From positions 16,846-80,845 of the forward strand of contig JAQBQE010000011.1 in NCBI GenBank assembly GCA_028287135.1: a DNA stretch of 64,000 nt, given 5' to 3'. Positions 56,588 to 63,802 of the stretch are shown one piece after another (the stretch's first letter is position 1; the number at the start of each line of letters is the position of its first letter). The notes under the pieces are model-generated. The model did not search any database. It had not been told where the DNA came from and saw only the letters and a list, made by a program, of their open reading frames with translations. Origin of the DNA: Myxococcales bacterium (GTDB taxonomy: Bacteria; Myxococcota_A; Polyangia; Haliangiales; Haliangiaceae). The position numbers were made by a program, and so were the translations under genes.

Positions 56588-57634
56588 ATGGTCAAGTTGT
56601 CGAAATCGGACCTCGTGAAGCTGGACGAGCTCGTCGCTGAGCTTACGGTCGTCCGGCTGGGCAGCGCATCGTCGATCGGGACGGTGCTCACCACGTTTCG
56701 AGTGTTCGCGGAGCTCGAGTCGATGGTGTGCATGTGCCCGGTCGAGCGGACGAGCGGATGGGCCGTGGAGCGTTTCCATTGTGACAACTTCCCCAACGAC
56801 ACCAAATTCAGGCAGCTCTCGATCGCCTTTCTCGAGCGCGCTCCACGACGTTTTGGCTGGTACGACGCGATTCGACCGGAGCCCGAGCAACGCAACGTCG
56901 TACTCGATCTCGAAAGCCTCGTGTCGCGGGCCGATCTCGAACAATCCGCGGTCTACACGGAGCTACTGGTTCCGCTCCACCTGCAGCACACCCATCAGGT
57001 CCGTGCGCTGATCTGCGAGGGCGCGTCGTTGCTCGCCTGGTTCGGAACGTTCCATCCGGTGAGCGTGGACACGCGTCAGCAGGAGCTGATGATCTCCATG
57101 ATCCCTGCGATGCGACGCCGCCTGTCGATCGAACGCCGGCTCGACACCGCGTCGATGCAGACCGCCGCCCTGGAGACCGCCCTCGATCAGCTCGGCGTTC
57201 CCGCATACGTCATCGGGGCGTCGGGTCGAATCTTCGAGAGTAACCAGTCCGGCAAAGCGCTCCTGCAAACGAGGCGTAGTGACGTCTCCGCCGCGTTGCA
57301 AGATGCCCTCGCGGGGCGGCCATCGTCGATCAACTTCGAGCTGGTGCGGTTTCGCGAGCACGGAATGGGGGATCATTGGCTCGCGATCCTGCGCGCGCGC
57401 GGCTCAGACATCCGGATCGCCCAGGCCGTCTCCCTGGCCGTGATCCGCTTCAAGCTCACCTCGCGCCAGCGCGAGGTGCTCGAGCTGGTGCTCCGCGGTG
57501 AGGCAAACACCACGATCGCGGCGATGCTCGCGATCAGCGAGCGCGCGGTCGAGCAGCACGTCTCGGCGATGTTCGATCGTGCGGCCGTCGATAGTCGTTC
57601 CGCCCTGATCTCTCTCGTCCTGCTCGGAAGGTAA
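56588..57634 (+). CDS. LuxR-family regulator, paralogue 4
   Basis: A 348-residue paralogue, starting MVKLSKSDLVKLDELVAELT by alignment with paralogue 3; an upstream in-frame ATG at 56534 falls in the promoter region. It has LESMVCMCPVERTSGWAVERF, RALICEGASLLAWFGTFHPV, PAS-like QLGVPAYVIGASGRIFESNQSG, and HTH LTSRQREVLELVLRGEANTTIAAMLAISERAVEQHVSAMFDRAA. It is followed by about 300 bp without a firm gene. Confidence 0.9.
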   Translation: MVKLSKSDLVKLDELVAELTVVRLGSASSIGTVLTTFRVFAELESMVCMCPVERTSGWAVERFHCDNFPNDTKFRQLSIAFLERAPRRFGWYDAIRPEPEQRNVVLDLESLVSRADLEQSAVYTELLVPLHLQHTHQVRALICEGASLLAWFGTFHPVSVDTRQQELMISMIPAMRRRLSIERRLDTASMQTAALETALDQLGVPAYVIGASGRIFESNQSGKALLQTRRSDVSAALQDALAGRPSSINFELVRFREHGMGDHWLAILRARGSDIRIAQAVSLAVIRFKLTSRQREVLELVLRGEANTTIAAMLAISERAVEQHVSAMFDRAAVDSRSALISLVLLGR

Positions 57635-57661
57635 GCCCAGCGCACTTGAGGTGCGCTCCGG

Positions 57662-57826
57662 TCAACGCTTCGGGACGCGCGATGAGATCGCGTGATGGTT
57701 CGCGAAGCGGACGGCGGCAAACGAGAGCTGCGGCTGGCGGGCGTCGAACAGGCCGTGGACGACAGAGTTCACGCAGAACTCGCGGGTCTCGACCGCGCCC
57801 CCGGCGATCACCAACGCACGAAACAT
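57662..57826 (-). CDS. Possible small protein
   Basis: A 54-residue frame, starting MFRALVIAGGAVETREFC and ending in a basic tail. The third-base composition is G/C-rich like the true genes here and GAAGG lies directly before the ATG. I do not recognise any family. It could be a remnant or a chance frame. Confidence 0.3.
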   Translation of the reverse strand: MFRALVIAGGAVETREFCVNSVVHGLFDARQPQLSFAAVRFANHHAISSRVPKR

Positions 57827-57873
57827 CCTTCGTACCACCCGCCCATCTTACAAGGTCATGTCTTCGAGCCGCC

Positions 57874-57889
57874 CTACGGTAAACCGAAG
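57874..57889 (+). promoter_or_regulatory. CTACGG-TAAA-CCGAAG motif, site c
   Basis: Same near-palindrome with spacer TAAA. It ends 51 bp before the ATG of paralogue 5, and TATGCT begins 34 bases downstream of the motif, nearly the same as at sites a and b. Confidence 0.6.
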
Positions 57890-57940
57890 CGTCCGATCGT
57901 GTTCCGAGACGGCGCGACTTCGTATGCTCGTGAACAGCGC

Positions 57941-58987
57941 ATGGCCAACCCATCGACGCGCATCTCGGATCGGGTTCGCGATGTGATTGCCGGTTTGGAC
58001 GTGCTCCACATCGACGGGCCGGCAGCCGTTCCGGCCGCGTTGCCCGAGATCCGACAGCTCACCGAGCTGGACTCGCTCCTCTGTGTCTGCCCCATCGAAC
58101 GCTCGCGCGGCTGGTTCGTCGAACGCTTCGACACCGACAATTTTTCGAGCGGCGCCAGGTTCAAGTCTCTATTCCTCGCGTTCTTCGACGACGCGCCCCG
58201 GCGCTACGCCTGGTACGACGCGGTGCGACCCGAGCCAAGCCAGCGCAACGTCGCGATCGACGCGCTCGACATCATCCCAGCCGGCGAATATGAACAGTCT
58301 GCCATCTACGCGCAGGTGATGAGGCCCGTGGGGCTCCACCGGCATCGGCAACCACGTGCGCTGCTCTGTGATGGACCCTCCCTGCTTGCCTGGTTCGGAG
58401 GCTTCCACGATCAGCGCGTGACCCGGCGGCAACGCCGGATGCTGAGCGCGTTCTTGCCCGCGATCCGCCGCCGACTTTCGATCGAACGCCGCCTGAACGC
58501 CGCACCACGGCTCGCAGCAGCGCTGGAAGTTGCGCTCGAACAGCTGGGTGCACCGGCGTTCGTCATTGACGGTGCCGGGCGAGTCCACGAGACAAACAGC
58601 GCGGGCTCGGCGCTGCTCGCGACGCGGCCCACCGAGGTTTCGGCCGCGCTGCGAGCGTGTATCGCTCGCGCGCCTACACCGCTGCCGTTCGAGCTGACAC
58701 CGGTTGCGCAACGCGGCACTGCTATGCACTGGCTCGCGATCCTGCGGGAGAGCACCGCGGATGCGAGGATCGTGGAGGCTGTCAGCGCCGCCGCGACGCG
58801 CTGGATGCTGACGCCGCGCCAGCGCACCGTGCTCGAGCAGGTCTTGCGCGGCGAAGCCACGACCACGATCGCCGCGACACTCGGCGTCAGCGAACGCGCC
58901 GTGGAGCAGCACATCTCGGCGATGTTCGTTCGCGCCGAGGTTGCGAATCGTGCCGCACTGGTTGTAGCGGTGCTGCTCGCAGACTGA
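57941..58987 (+). CDS. LuxR-family regulator, paralogue 5
   Basis: A 348-residue paralogue of the second subgroup, a more distant member. It starts MANPSTRISDRVRDVIAGLD and keeps LDSLLCVCPIERSRGWFVERF, RALLCDGPSLLAWFGGFHDQ, the PAS-like EQLGAPAFVIDGAGRVHETNSAG and HTH LTPRQRTVLEQVLRGEATTTIAATLGVSERAVEQHISAMFVRAE. The ATG was chosen because it aligns with the paralogues; the open frame extends further left through motif site c. Confidence 0.9.
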   Translation: MANPSTRISDRVRDVIAGLDVLHIDGPAAVPAALPEIRQLTELDSLLCVCPIERSRGWFVERFDTDNFSSGARFKSLFLAFFDDAPRRYAWYDAVRPEPSQRNVAIDALDIIPAGEYEQSAIYAQVMRPVGLHRHRQPRALLCDGPSLLAWFGGFHDQRVTRRQRRMLSAFLPAIRRRLSIERRLNAAPRLAAALEVALEQLGAPAFVIDGAGRVHETNSAGSALLATRPTEVSAALRACIARAPTPLPFELTPVAQRGTAMHWLAILRESTADARIVEAVSAAATRWMLTPRQRTVLEQVLRGEATTTIAATLGVSERAVEQHISAMFVRAEVANRAALVVAVLLAD

Positions 58988-58996
58988 CGGCCGCGC

Positions 58997-59050
58997 CTCG
59001 AGCTCGGTCGCGGTCCGGCGGTGATGACCACCCGGCTCCATGAATCGCCG
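58997..59050 (+). pseudogene. Alpha/beta hydrolase N-terminal remnant
   Basis: The sequence translates as LELGRGPAVMTTRLHESP, closely matching the start of the hydrolase at 51505 (MELGRGPAVMIIHGSP), including the DNA GAGCTCGGTCG-GGTCC-GCGGTGATGA. Similarity ends after about 18 residues. No nucleophile or His follows. It is a fragment left by duplication and deletion. Confidence 0.6.
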
Positions 59051-59057
59051 ACCACCT

Positions 59058-59073
59058 CTTCGGCTTCCCGTAG
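59058..59073. promoter_or_regulatory. CTTCGG-CTTC-CCGTAG motif, site d
   Basis: The reverse complement of the motif (CTACGG-GAAG-CCGAAG on the minus strand). It sits just past the hydrolase remnant. There is no intact gene at the usual spacing, so it may be a relic from a decayed unit. Confidence 0.5.
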
Positions 59074-59314
59074 ATCACAGAGAGCACGCGCCCCCATAGT
59101 GTGGGCGCATTCATGGGTGCTTCAGATCGTTGTGGGCGGAAGCTGCTCGTGTCGATCGCTGGTGTACGACCGTATCGGTGGATGTTCCGATGCTGAAGTT
59201 CAGGGTTGCTGGAAGCGTCTGACACTCGACCCCATGAGAACCATCCGTCGGAGAACCGTCTGTCGGCGTCTCCCCGCAGGTCGCGGCTCCGAGCAAAGGA
59301 GACACGAGAACCAT

Positions 59315-59514
59315 ACCAGCTGACCGTGCGCAAGCGCGACGTTCTCGAGCTGCTGATCCGCGGTGAGACCAACGCGACCATCGCGCATGCGCTCGCGATC
59401 ACGGAACGCGCAGTCGATCAGCACGTCTCGGCAATGCTCGATCGCGCGGCGGTCGACAACCGATCCGCGCTGATCTCCGTGGTCCTGCTGGGTCCGAGCG
59501 TGATTGCAGTCTGA
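59315..59514 (+). pseudogene. LuxR-family regulator fragment, paralogue 6
   Basis: Only the C-terminal HTH domain remains: LTVRKRDVLELLIRGETNATIAHALAITERAVDQHVSAMLDRAAVDNRSALISVVLLG, most similar to paralogue 3. The sensor-like and PAS-like parts are missing. The open frame extends left to 59206 with unrelated residues. A free HTH could in theory act as a competitor, but no start with a ribosome site is seen. Confidence 0.7.
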
Positions 59515-59550
59515 AGATTCGAATCCGCGTCGCGATTATCGGTAGTTCGG

Positions 59551-60270
59551 TCAATCGCTGGTCAGCACCCGGGCCACGAGCGCGGCCCGGCTATCGACGC
59601 CGGCGCGATCGAAGATCGCGGTCATGTGCAGCTCGATGCTGCGCTCACCGACGCTGAGCATATCTGCGATCGTCGCATTCGCGAGGCCTCGGGTCACGAG
59701 CGCGAGTACTTCCGCTTGTCGCGCGGTCAGGTTCCAACGATCCGCGCAGGTGCGGACGCACGACGCCACGCGCGTGTCGGCGTCATGACGGCGCACGAGC
59801 GCGAGGTAGTGGCTCGGCACCCCGCGCTCGGCGAGCGGGAAGAGCTCGATCCCGAACTGATTCGCGCGGCCCGCCGCCGCATCCCCGAGCGCCTGCATGA
59901 TCGCTGCGCGGTGTTGATCGAGCAGAACGCGGGCCGCCTCGTTGGTCTCGTGAATCGTGCCGCGAACGCCGACCACGAAGACTGCACTGCCAATGTGTTC
60001 GAGGGTGCGCCGCAATGCATTCGAGGTGCGCTGCGCTTCGGCCAGGTGGCGATCGAGGGTCAGTCGTTGCTGCATCGCCGGCACGAGTGCGGCGAGCAAG
60101 CGGATCTGTCGACGGCTTACGGCGTCGGGCTGCAAGGCGCCGAACCACGCCAGCAGCGACGGACCATCACAGAGGAGGGCCCTCGGCTGCCGGTGACCAT
60201 GCATTTTCAAAGGCTCGAAAACCTCACGGCACATCCGCGATGCGTCCCAGGTCCCCGGGCGTTCGCGATC
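59551..60270 (-). pseudogene. LuxR-family regulator, paralogue 7, N-truncated
   Basis: Homologous to paralogue 2 from its DREQPGTWDASRMCREV segment onward, including RALLCDGPSLLAWFGALQPD, the PAS-like stretch LEHIGSAVFVVGVRGTIHETNEAARVLL and HTH LTARQAEVLALVTRGLANATIADMLSVGERSIELHMTAIFD. About the first 100 residues are missing. The frame stays open to 60366 but beyond about 60270 it reads antisense to a kinase fragment. So the 5' end was replaced at a sharp junction near 60270. Motif site e may be its displaced promoter. Confidence 0.75.
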
Positions 60271-60708
60271 GTGAGCGATGTATGCGGCGGCCTGCACGCC
60301 GCACACACGGTCGCGGACGAGAACGCCAGGCCGCTGGTCGTCGTGCACAGGGACGTCTCCCCACACAACGTCCTGGTCTCCAAGAGCGGCTCCGTGAAAC
60401 GGACCGATTTTGGGATTGCCAAGGCGACCAACATGGCGCCCGAGCGGTTCGACGGAGTCGACTCCGATCTTCGCTCCGACATCTTCGCGGCGGGCGCGAG
60501 GGATGTGAGCGCTCGGTACCAGACCGCGGAGGAGCTCCAGCTCGCATTAGATCGCTTCGTGACGCAGCAGGAACGACCCGCCAGCACTGCTCACGTCGCG
60601 AGCCGGCTGAACGACCTGTTCCTCGACGGCGCGCAGGTCGACGCGCCGACCGAGGTCGATCCGATCGTTCTGTCGGCGACGGCTCCGGGGTTCCTGAAAC
60701 GCTCGTAG
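60271..60708 (+). pseudogene. Ser/Thr kinase fragment
   Basis: The sequence starts in helix E (VSDVCGGLHAAHTVADENARPL) and runs through the catalytic loop VVHRDVSPHNVLVSKSG, DFGIAKATN and APERFDG, then DLRSDIFAAG. After that an internal deletion joins the C-terminal end ARYQTAEELQLALDRFVTQQERPASTAHVASRLNDLFLDGA. The N-lobe with its ATP-binding lysine is absent, so it cannot be an active kinase. It lies on the opposite strand to paralogue 7, exactly where that gene loses its 5' end. Confidence 0.75.
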
Positions 60709-60762
60709 CGCGGGGCGCGGCCAGATCTTGCGAGGCATCGCGTGATCCTCGAGACGGGGGCG

Positions 60763-60778
60763 CTTCGGTTTACCGTAG
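60763..60778. promoter_or_regulatory. CTTCGG-TTTA-CCGTAG motif, site e
   Basis: The reverse complement of site c, exact to the base (CTACGG-TAAA-CCGAAG on the minus strand). On the plus strand it ends 35 bp before the ATG of the lipoprotein gene at 60814, so it could control the secreted-protein operon. On the minus strand it would face the truncated paralogue 7, 55 bp beyond the kinase fragment. Confidence 0.55.
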
Positions 60779-60813
60779 TGTTCGTGCGCGATCGGACGTG
60801 CGAGGTTAGCCGG

Positions 60814-62139
60814 ATGATGCGCTGTTCCGTTTACGTGCTGTGCTGTGTGTGGCTCGTGGTCGGCGGGTGCTCGAGTGACCAGCGTGGCGCAGCCGACGTC
60901 TCGGTCGCGATCGACGCGGTGAGCGCGGCGGACGTTCACGACGTCCAGATCACGATCACCGGTCCCGGGATGAGCCCGATGGTGACGAGCCTCGTGCTGG
61001 TCGGGACGTCGTGGCAGGGAACGATCGGCCAGATCCCCGTGGGTGCAGACCGCACATTCCTCGGCGAGGCGCGCGACGCGAACGGGAGGGTGATCTACGC
61101 CGGGAGTCTGGACGGCGTGGGGATCGGTCCACACATGACGGCCGTGGTCCGGCTGATCCTGCAAGAGATCGATCCCCCACCGCCGTTCACCAACGTCGCG
61201 CCGAGAATCACCGGGCTCTACCTCTCCTCGAACACGGTCGAACCCGACGAGACGGTGAGCCTGCACGTCACGGCGAGCGACGGCAACGGTGATCCGATCA
61301 CCTATAGCTGGATCGCGAGCGACGGCGGGTTGGCCGCGACGGCTGCCGATGCGATCTGGACGGCGCCGGCCGCCGAGGGCACCTACACGGTGACGGTGAC
61401 CGCCACGGATCCGTTTGGCGCCATGGATGTCCTCGGCGTGACCATCCAGGTCGCCGTCACCACGGTGGGCGCTGCGAATGTGCAGATCGTGTTCAACAGC
61501 TTCCCGCGGGTCACGAACGTGACGTCGAGCCTCGGTCGCATCGCGGTCGGCGACACGACGATGCTGCTCGTCGTCGCCAGCGATCCGGAGAGTGACCCGC
61601 TCGCCTACGCGTGGACCTCGAGCTGCACGGGCACGTTCTCGTCGGCAACGGGCATGACGACGTCGTTCGTGCGCACGAGTGGCCTCGAACCCGACTGCAC
61701 CTTTCAGGTGACCGTCAGCGACGGTGTCGGCTACACCCAGGGAACGCTCACGATCGCCGGCGACGCCTCACCGCAGCCAGACCTCGCACCGCAGGTCGAC
61801 GCGATGTTCCAGTCGCGCTCGACCGTGGCTCCGTTCGACCCCGTCCGGTTTCGCGTCGTGGGGCATGATCCGGGTGGCGGCGCGATCACGATCGTCTGGA
61901 CGGCATCGATCGGAACGTTCGGCGTCTCGACCGTCTCGGCGGGCGCGAGCGAGATCGTGTGGACCGCTCCCTGCTTCACCGGCGTGGCGACCGTGACCGC
62001 GATCCTCCGTAACACGCTCGGTCAGGAGAGGGCCGTGCCGTTCGCGATCACCTCCGACGCCACCGTGTGCGGGTCGGTCGTGTGCCTGTTCGACGACCCG
62101 ACCTCCACGTTCGACGGCTCATGTGGCTTTGCCAACTGA
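60814..62139 (+). CDS. Lipoprotein with Ig-like repeats
   Basis: A 441-residue surface lipoprotein. The signal ends in a lipobox (WLVVGGC, Cys19). Beta-sandwich repeats follow, of the PKD/cadherin-like type: PRITGLYLSSNTVEPDETVSLHVTASDGNGDPITYSWIA, then SLGRIAVGDTTMLLVVASDPESDPLAYAWTS, then FDPVRFRVVGHDPGGGAITIVWTA. Each ends in a TVTAT or TVTV strand. It ends with Cys-rich CGSVVCLFDDPTSTFDGSCGFAN. GAGG lies 8 bases before the ATG. It is 37 bp before the first of the twin secreted-protein genes and likely forms one transcript with them. Confidence 0.85.
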   Translation: MMRCSVYVLCCVWLVVGGCSSDQRGAADVSVAIDAVSAADVHDVQITITGPGMSPMVTSLVLVGTSWQGTIGQIPVGADRTFLGEARDANGRVIYAGSLDGVGIGPHMTAVVRLILQEIDPPPPFTNVAPRITGLYLSSNTVEPDETVSLHVTASDGNGDPITYSWIASDGGLAATAADAIWTAPAAEGTYTVTVTATDPFGAMDVLGVTIQVAVTTVGAANVQIVFNSFPRVTNVTSSLGRIAVGDTTMLLVVASDPESDPLAYAWTSSCTGTFSSATGMTTSFVRTSGLEPDCTFQVTVSDGVGYTQGTLTIAGDASPQPDLAPQVDAMFQSRSTVAPFDPVRFRVVGHDPGGGAITIVWTASIGTFGVSTVSAGASEIVWTAPCFTGVATVTAILRNTLGQERAVPFAITSDATVCGSVVCLFDDPTSTFDGSCGFAN

Positions 62140-62157
62140 ATCGACCAGTTCTTCACC

Positions 62158-62404
62158 TACAGAAAGACCACGAAAGATGAACATCAAGCTCCGTCTCGAC
62201 TTCGAGATCACACCTCGCGCCAGGCAGGCGCTGCGGTCGGTGCTGTTCTGCATCCTGCTGCCGGTCGCGGTGTTCGCTGGGACCTCGAGCATCGCCAATG
62301 CGTGGACGTCGGACACCACGTGGATCGCGAGTGGGCAGCCGCTGTCCTCGACCAAGCTGAGGACCGTGCTCGTCGAAGCTGATGCCCGACTCGCGGCCCT
62401 CGAA
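62158..62404 (+). repeat. Twin-gene 5' repeat, copy 1
   Basis: This stretch, and its partner 698 bp downstream, are almost identical. It covers the last bases before the start codon and the first 76 codons of the first twin gene; similarity ends sharply near LAALEA. It is a recent partial duplication. Confidence 0.85.
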
Positions 62405-62773
62405 GCAGCATCGGTCACGAGCAGCACGAACCTCGAACGGATCGAGCGGGTCATGATCGGAGCGGGATGCTCCAGCATCAGCCAGTCCGGGCCGTGGCTG
62501 ACTCTGACGAACAACGGTCCTGGTGACTGCACGATGCTGTTCACAAGCGGGACCTTCTCGGCGACCCCCACCTGCGTCGGGACGTCGAATGGAACGAACG
62601 GTTCGTGGCCCCGCTACGCGTACGTGGTGAAGGTCAATGGGCTCAATGGCACGGGGAACCCGGATGTCTCTGCGGCTCGGGTGCGGCACATGGTCGTGGA
62701 CACCGCGAGCGCTGCCCCCAATGCCGGGATCGTCAACGAGGCCTTCTCGATGATCTGCATCGGACCGAGGTAG
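62177..62773 (+). CDS. Secreted protein, twin 1
   Basis: A 198-residue protein. The first 76 residues (MNIKLRLDFEITPRARQALR, then the signal-like SVLFCILLPVAVFAGTSSIANAW) are nearly the same as in twin 2; only three differences are seen (E/D, S/T, K/R). The mature N-terminus is a Thr/Leu-rich coil-like region ending VEADARLAALEA. The C-terminal 115 residues are beta-rich with four cysteines (GAGCSSISQSG, DCTMLF, PTCVGTSNG, SMICIGPR) and have no match I can name. GAAAG precedes the ATG. Twin 2 carries a phage collar domain in this place, so a surface or binding role is possible. Confidence 0.82.
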   Translation: MNIKLRLDFEITPRARQALRSVLFCILLPVAVFAGTSSIANAWTSDTTWIASGQPLSSTKLRTVLVEADARLAALEAASVTSSTNLERIERVMIGAGCSSISQSGPWLTLTNNGPGDCTMLFTSGTFSATPTCVGTSNGTNGSWPRYAYVVKVNGLNGTGNPDVSAARVRHMVVDTASAAPNAGIVNEAFSMICIGPR

Positions 62774-62855
62774 CTGACGAGCACGGCTCGAGCCCTGTTA
62801 CCGCCTGATCCTCGCTGCCCGATCCGCACTTCGTCTTGCCGATCCGTTCCTCGAC

Positions 62856-63102
62856 CACAGAAGGACCACTGAAGATGAACATCAAGCTCCGTCTCGACTT
62901 CGACATCACCCCTCGCGCCAGGCAGGCACTGCGGTCGGTGCTGTTCTGCATCCTGCTGCCGGTCGCGGTGTTCGCAGGAACCTCGAGCATCGCCAATGCG
63001 TGGACGTCGGACACCACGTGGATCGCGACCGGGCAGCCGCTGTCCTCGACCAGGCTGAGGACCGTGCTCGTCGAGGCTGATGCACGACTCGCGGCTCTCG
63101 AG
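62856..63102 (+). repeat. Twin-gene 5' repeat, copy 2
   Basis: Second copy of the repeat, including the ribosome-binding region (GAAGGACCACTGAAG) and the start codon of twin 2. The two copies are separated by the unique C-terminal part of twin 1. Confidence 0.85.
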
Positions 63103-63633
63103 GCCATGCAGATTCCGGCTGGCACCGTGAACGCGTTCGCCGGCACGGTGGTGCCCCCGGGATGGTTGCTGTGTGATGGAAGTGCCACGAGCAGGGCTGC
63201 CTATCCCGCGCTGTTCGCCGCGATCGGGACGGCGCATGGCAGCGGTGATGGCGCGACCACGTTCACGGTTCCGGACTATCGCGGGCGATTCCTCCGCGGC
63301 GTCGACGGAACCGCCACGCGAGACCCCGATCATGGAAGCCGTTCGTCTTCCACGATGGGCGGCAACACCGGCAACCAGGTTGGAAGTGTGCAAGACGAAC
63401 AGTTCAAGGGGCACAGCCACAACGTGCAAGACCTCGGACACCAGCACAGTCTTGGTCTCAGCCTGTGCAGCGGCCAAGCCTTGGCCGCCGGCCCGATCAT
63501 GTACGCGACTTCCACATCTTGCCCCACGCACCCCACCAGTGCGCCAAGCGTCGCAAACCTCAGCCAGGTCCCCGGTGGCGGGAACGAAACGCGTCCCGCA
63601 AACGCGTACGTCAATTACATCATCAAGACCTGA
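62875..63633 (+). CDS. Secreted tail-collar-domain protein, twin 2
   Basis: A 252-residue protein. The N-terminal 76 residues copy twin 1, with signal-like SVLFCILLPVAVFAGTSSIANAW. The C-terminal part from about residue 80 is a phage tail-collar-like domain: AGTVNAFAGTVVPPGWLLCDGSATSRAAYPALFAAIG, the characteristic start, then FTVPDYRGRFLRGVDG and the closing GGGNETRPANAYVNYIIKT. Such domains occur in tail fibres, and also in secreted bacterial proteins. This one has a signal peptide, so it looks like an exported bacterial protein and not a phage gene. No other phage genes are near. Confidence 0.88.
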   Translation: MNIKLRLDFDITPRARQALRSVLFCILLPVAVFAGTSSIANAWTSDTTWIATGQPLSSTRLRTVLVEADARLAALEAMQIPAGTVNAFAGTVVPPGWLLCDGSATSRAAYPALFAAIGTAHGSGDGATTFTVPDYRGRFLRGVDGTATRDPDHGSRSSSTMGGNTGNQVGSVQDEQFKGHSHNVQDLGHQHSLGLSLCSGQALAAGPIMYATSTSCPTHPTSAPSVANLSQVPGGGNETRPANAYVNYIIKT

Positions 63634-63802
63634 CCCGAGGCTGGTCAAGGCAAGGCAGTCGGGGGCTACTCGAGCGGCGGCCCGTGCTCGGGCGCTTCGG
63701 GCTCGACGCGCCCTCGCGCTCGATCGCGCGGACGCAGGCTGTTCCGCGCAGCGCGGCATCGACATTGCGACTAAATTTAGATCCGACTAGATCCGAGGCT
63801 GG

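Larger units (their letters stand above)
57635..57940. other. Intergenic gap
   Basis: About 306 bases between paralogues 4 and 5. It contains motif site c near its right end, a possible small minus-strand frame at 57662-57826, and otherwise nothing convincing. Confidence 0.5.
58988..59314. other. Gap with gene remnants
   Basis: About 327 bases between paralogue 5 and the paralogue 6 remnant. It contains an alpha/beta hydrolase remnant at its left end and motif site d at 59058-59073. A 26-residue frame starts at 59113, 39 bp after that site, with no recognisable content. A hairpin (GCGCCC at 59088, GGGCGC at 59103) is also here. Confidence 0.4.

Noticed and set aside
55211..57889. CRISPR-like repeats from the repeated CTACGG motif
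   Set aside because: The copies are over 1 kb apart, only 16 bases long and lie before genes, with no spacer array or cas genes.
59626..60708. A single 360-codon gene containing kinase motifs
   Set aside because: Only the part from about 60271 resembles a kinase; the left part is antisense to the regulator paralogue 7. The combined frame is an artefact.
62875..63633. Prophage tail gene
   Set aside because: The collar domain is phage-like, but the protein has a bacterial export signal shared with twin 1 and no phage structural, replication or integrase genes are nearby.
63634..63802. Repeat or attachment site from the twice-seen CCGAGGCTGGTCA
   Set aside because: Only 13 bases long, with no integrase or element boundary; chance is likely.
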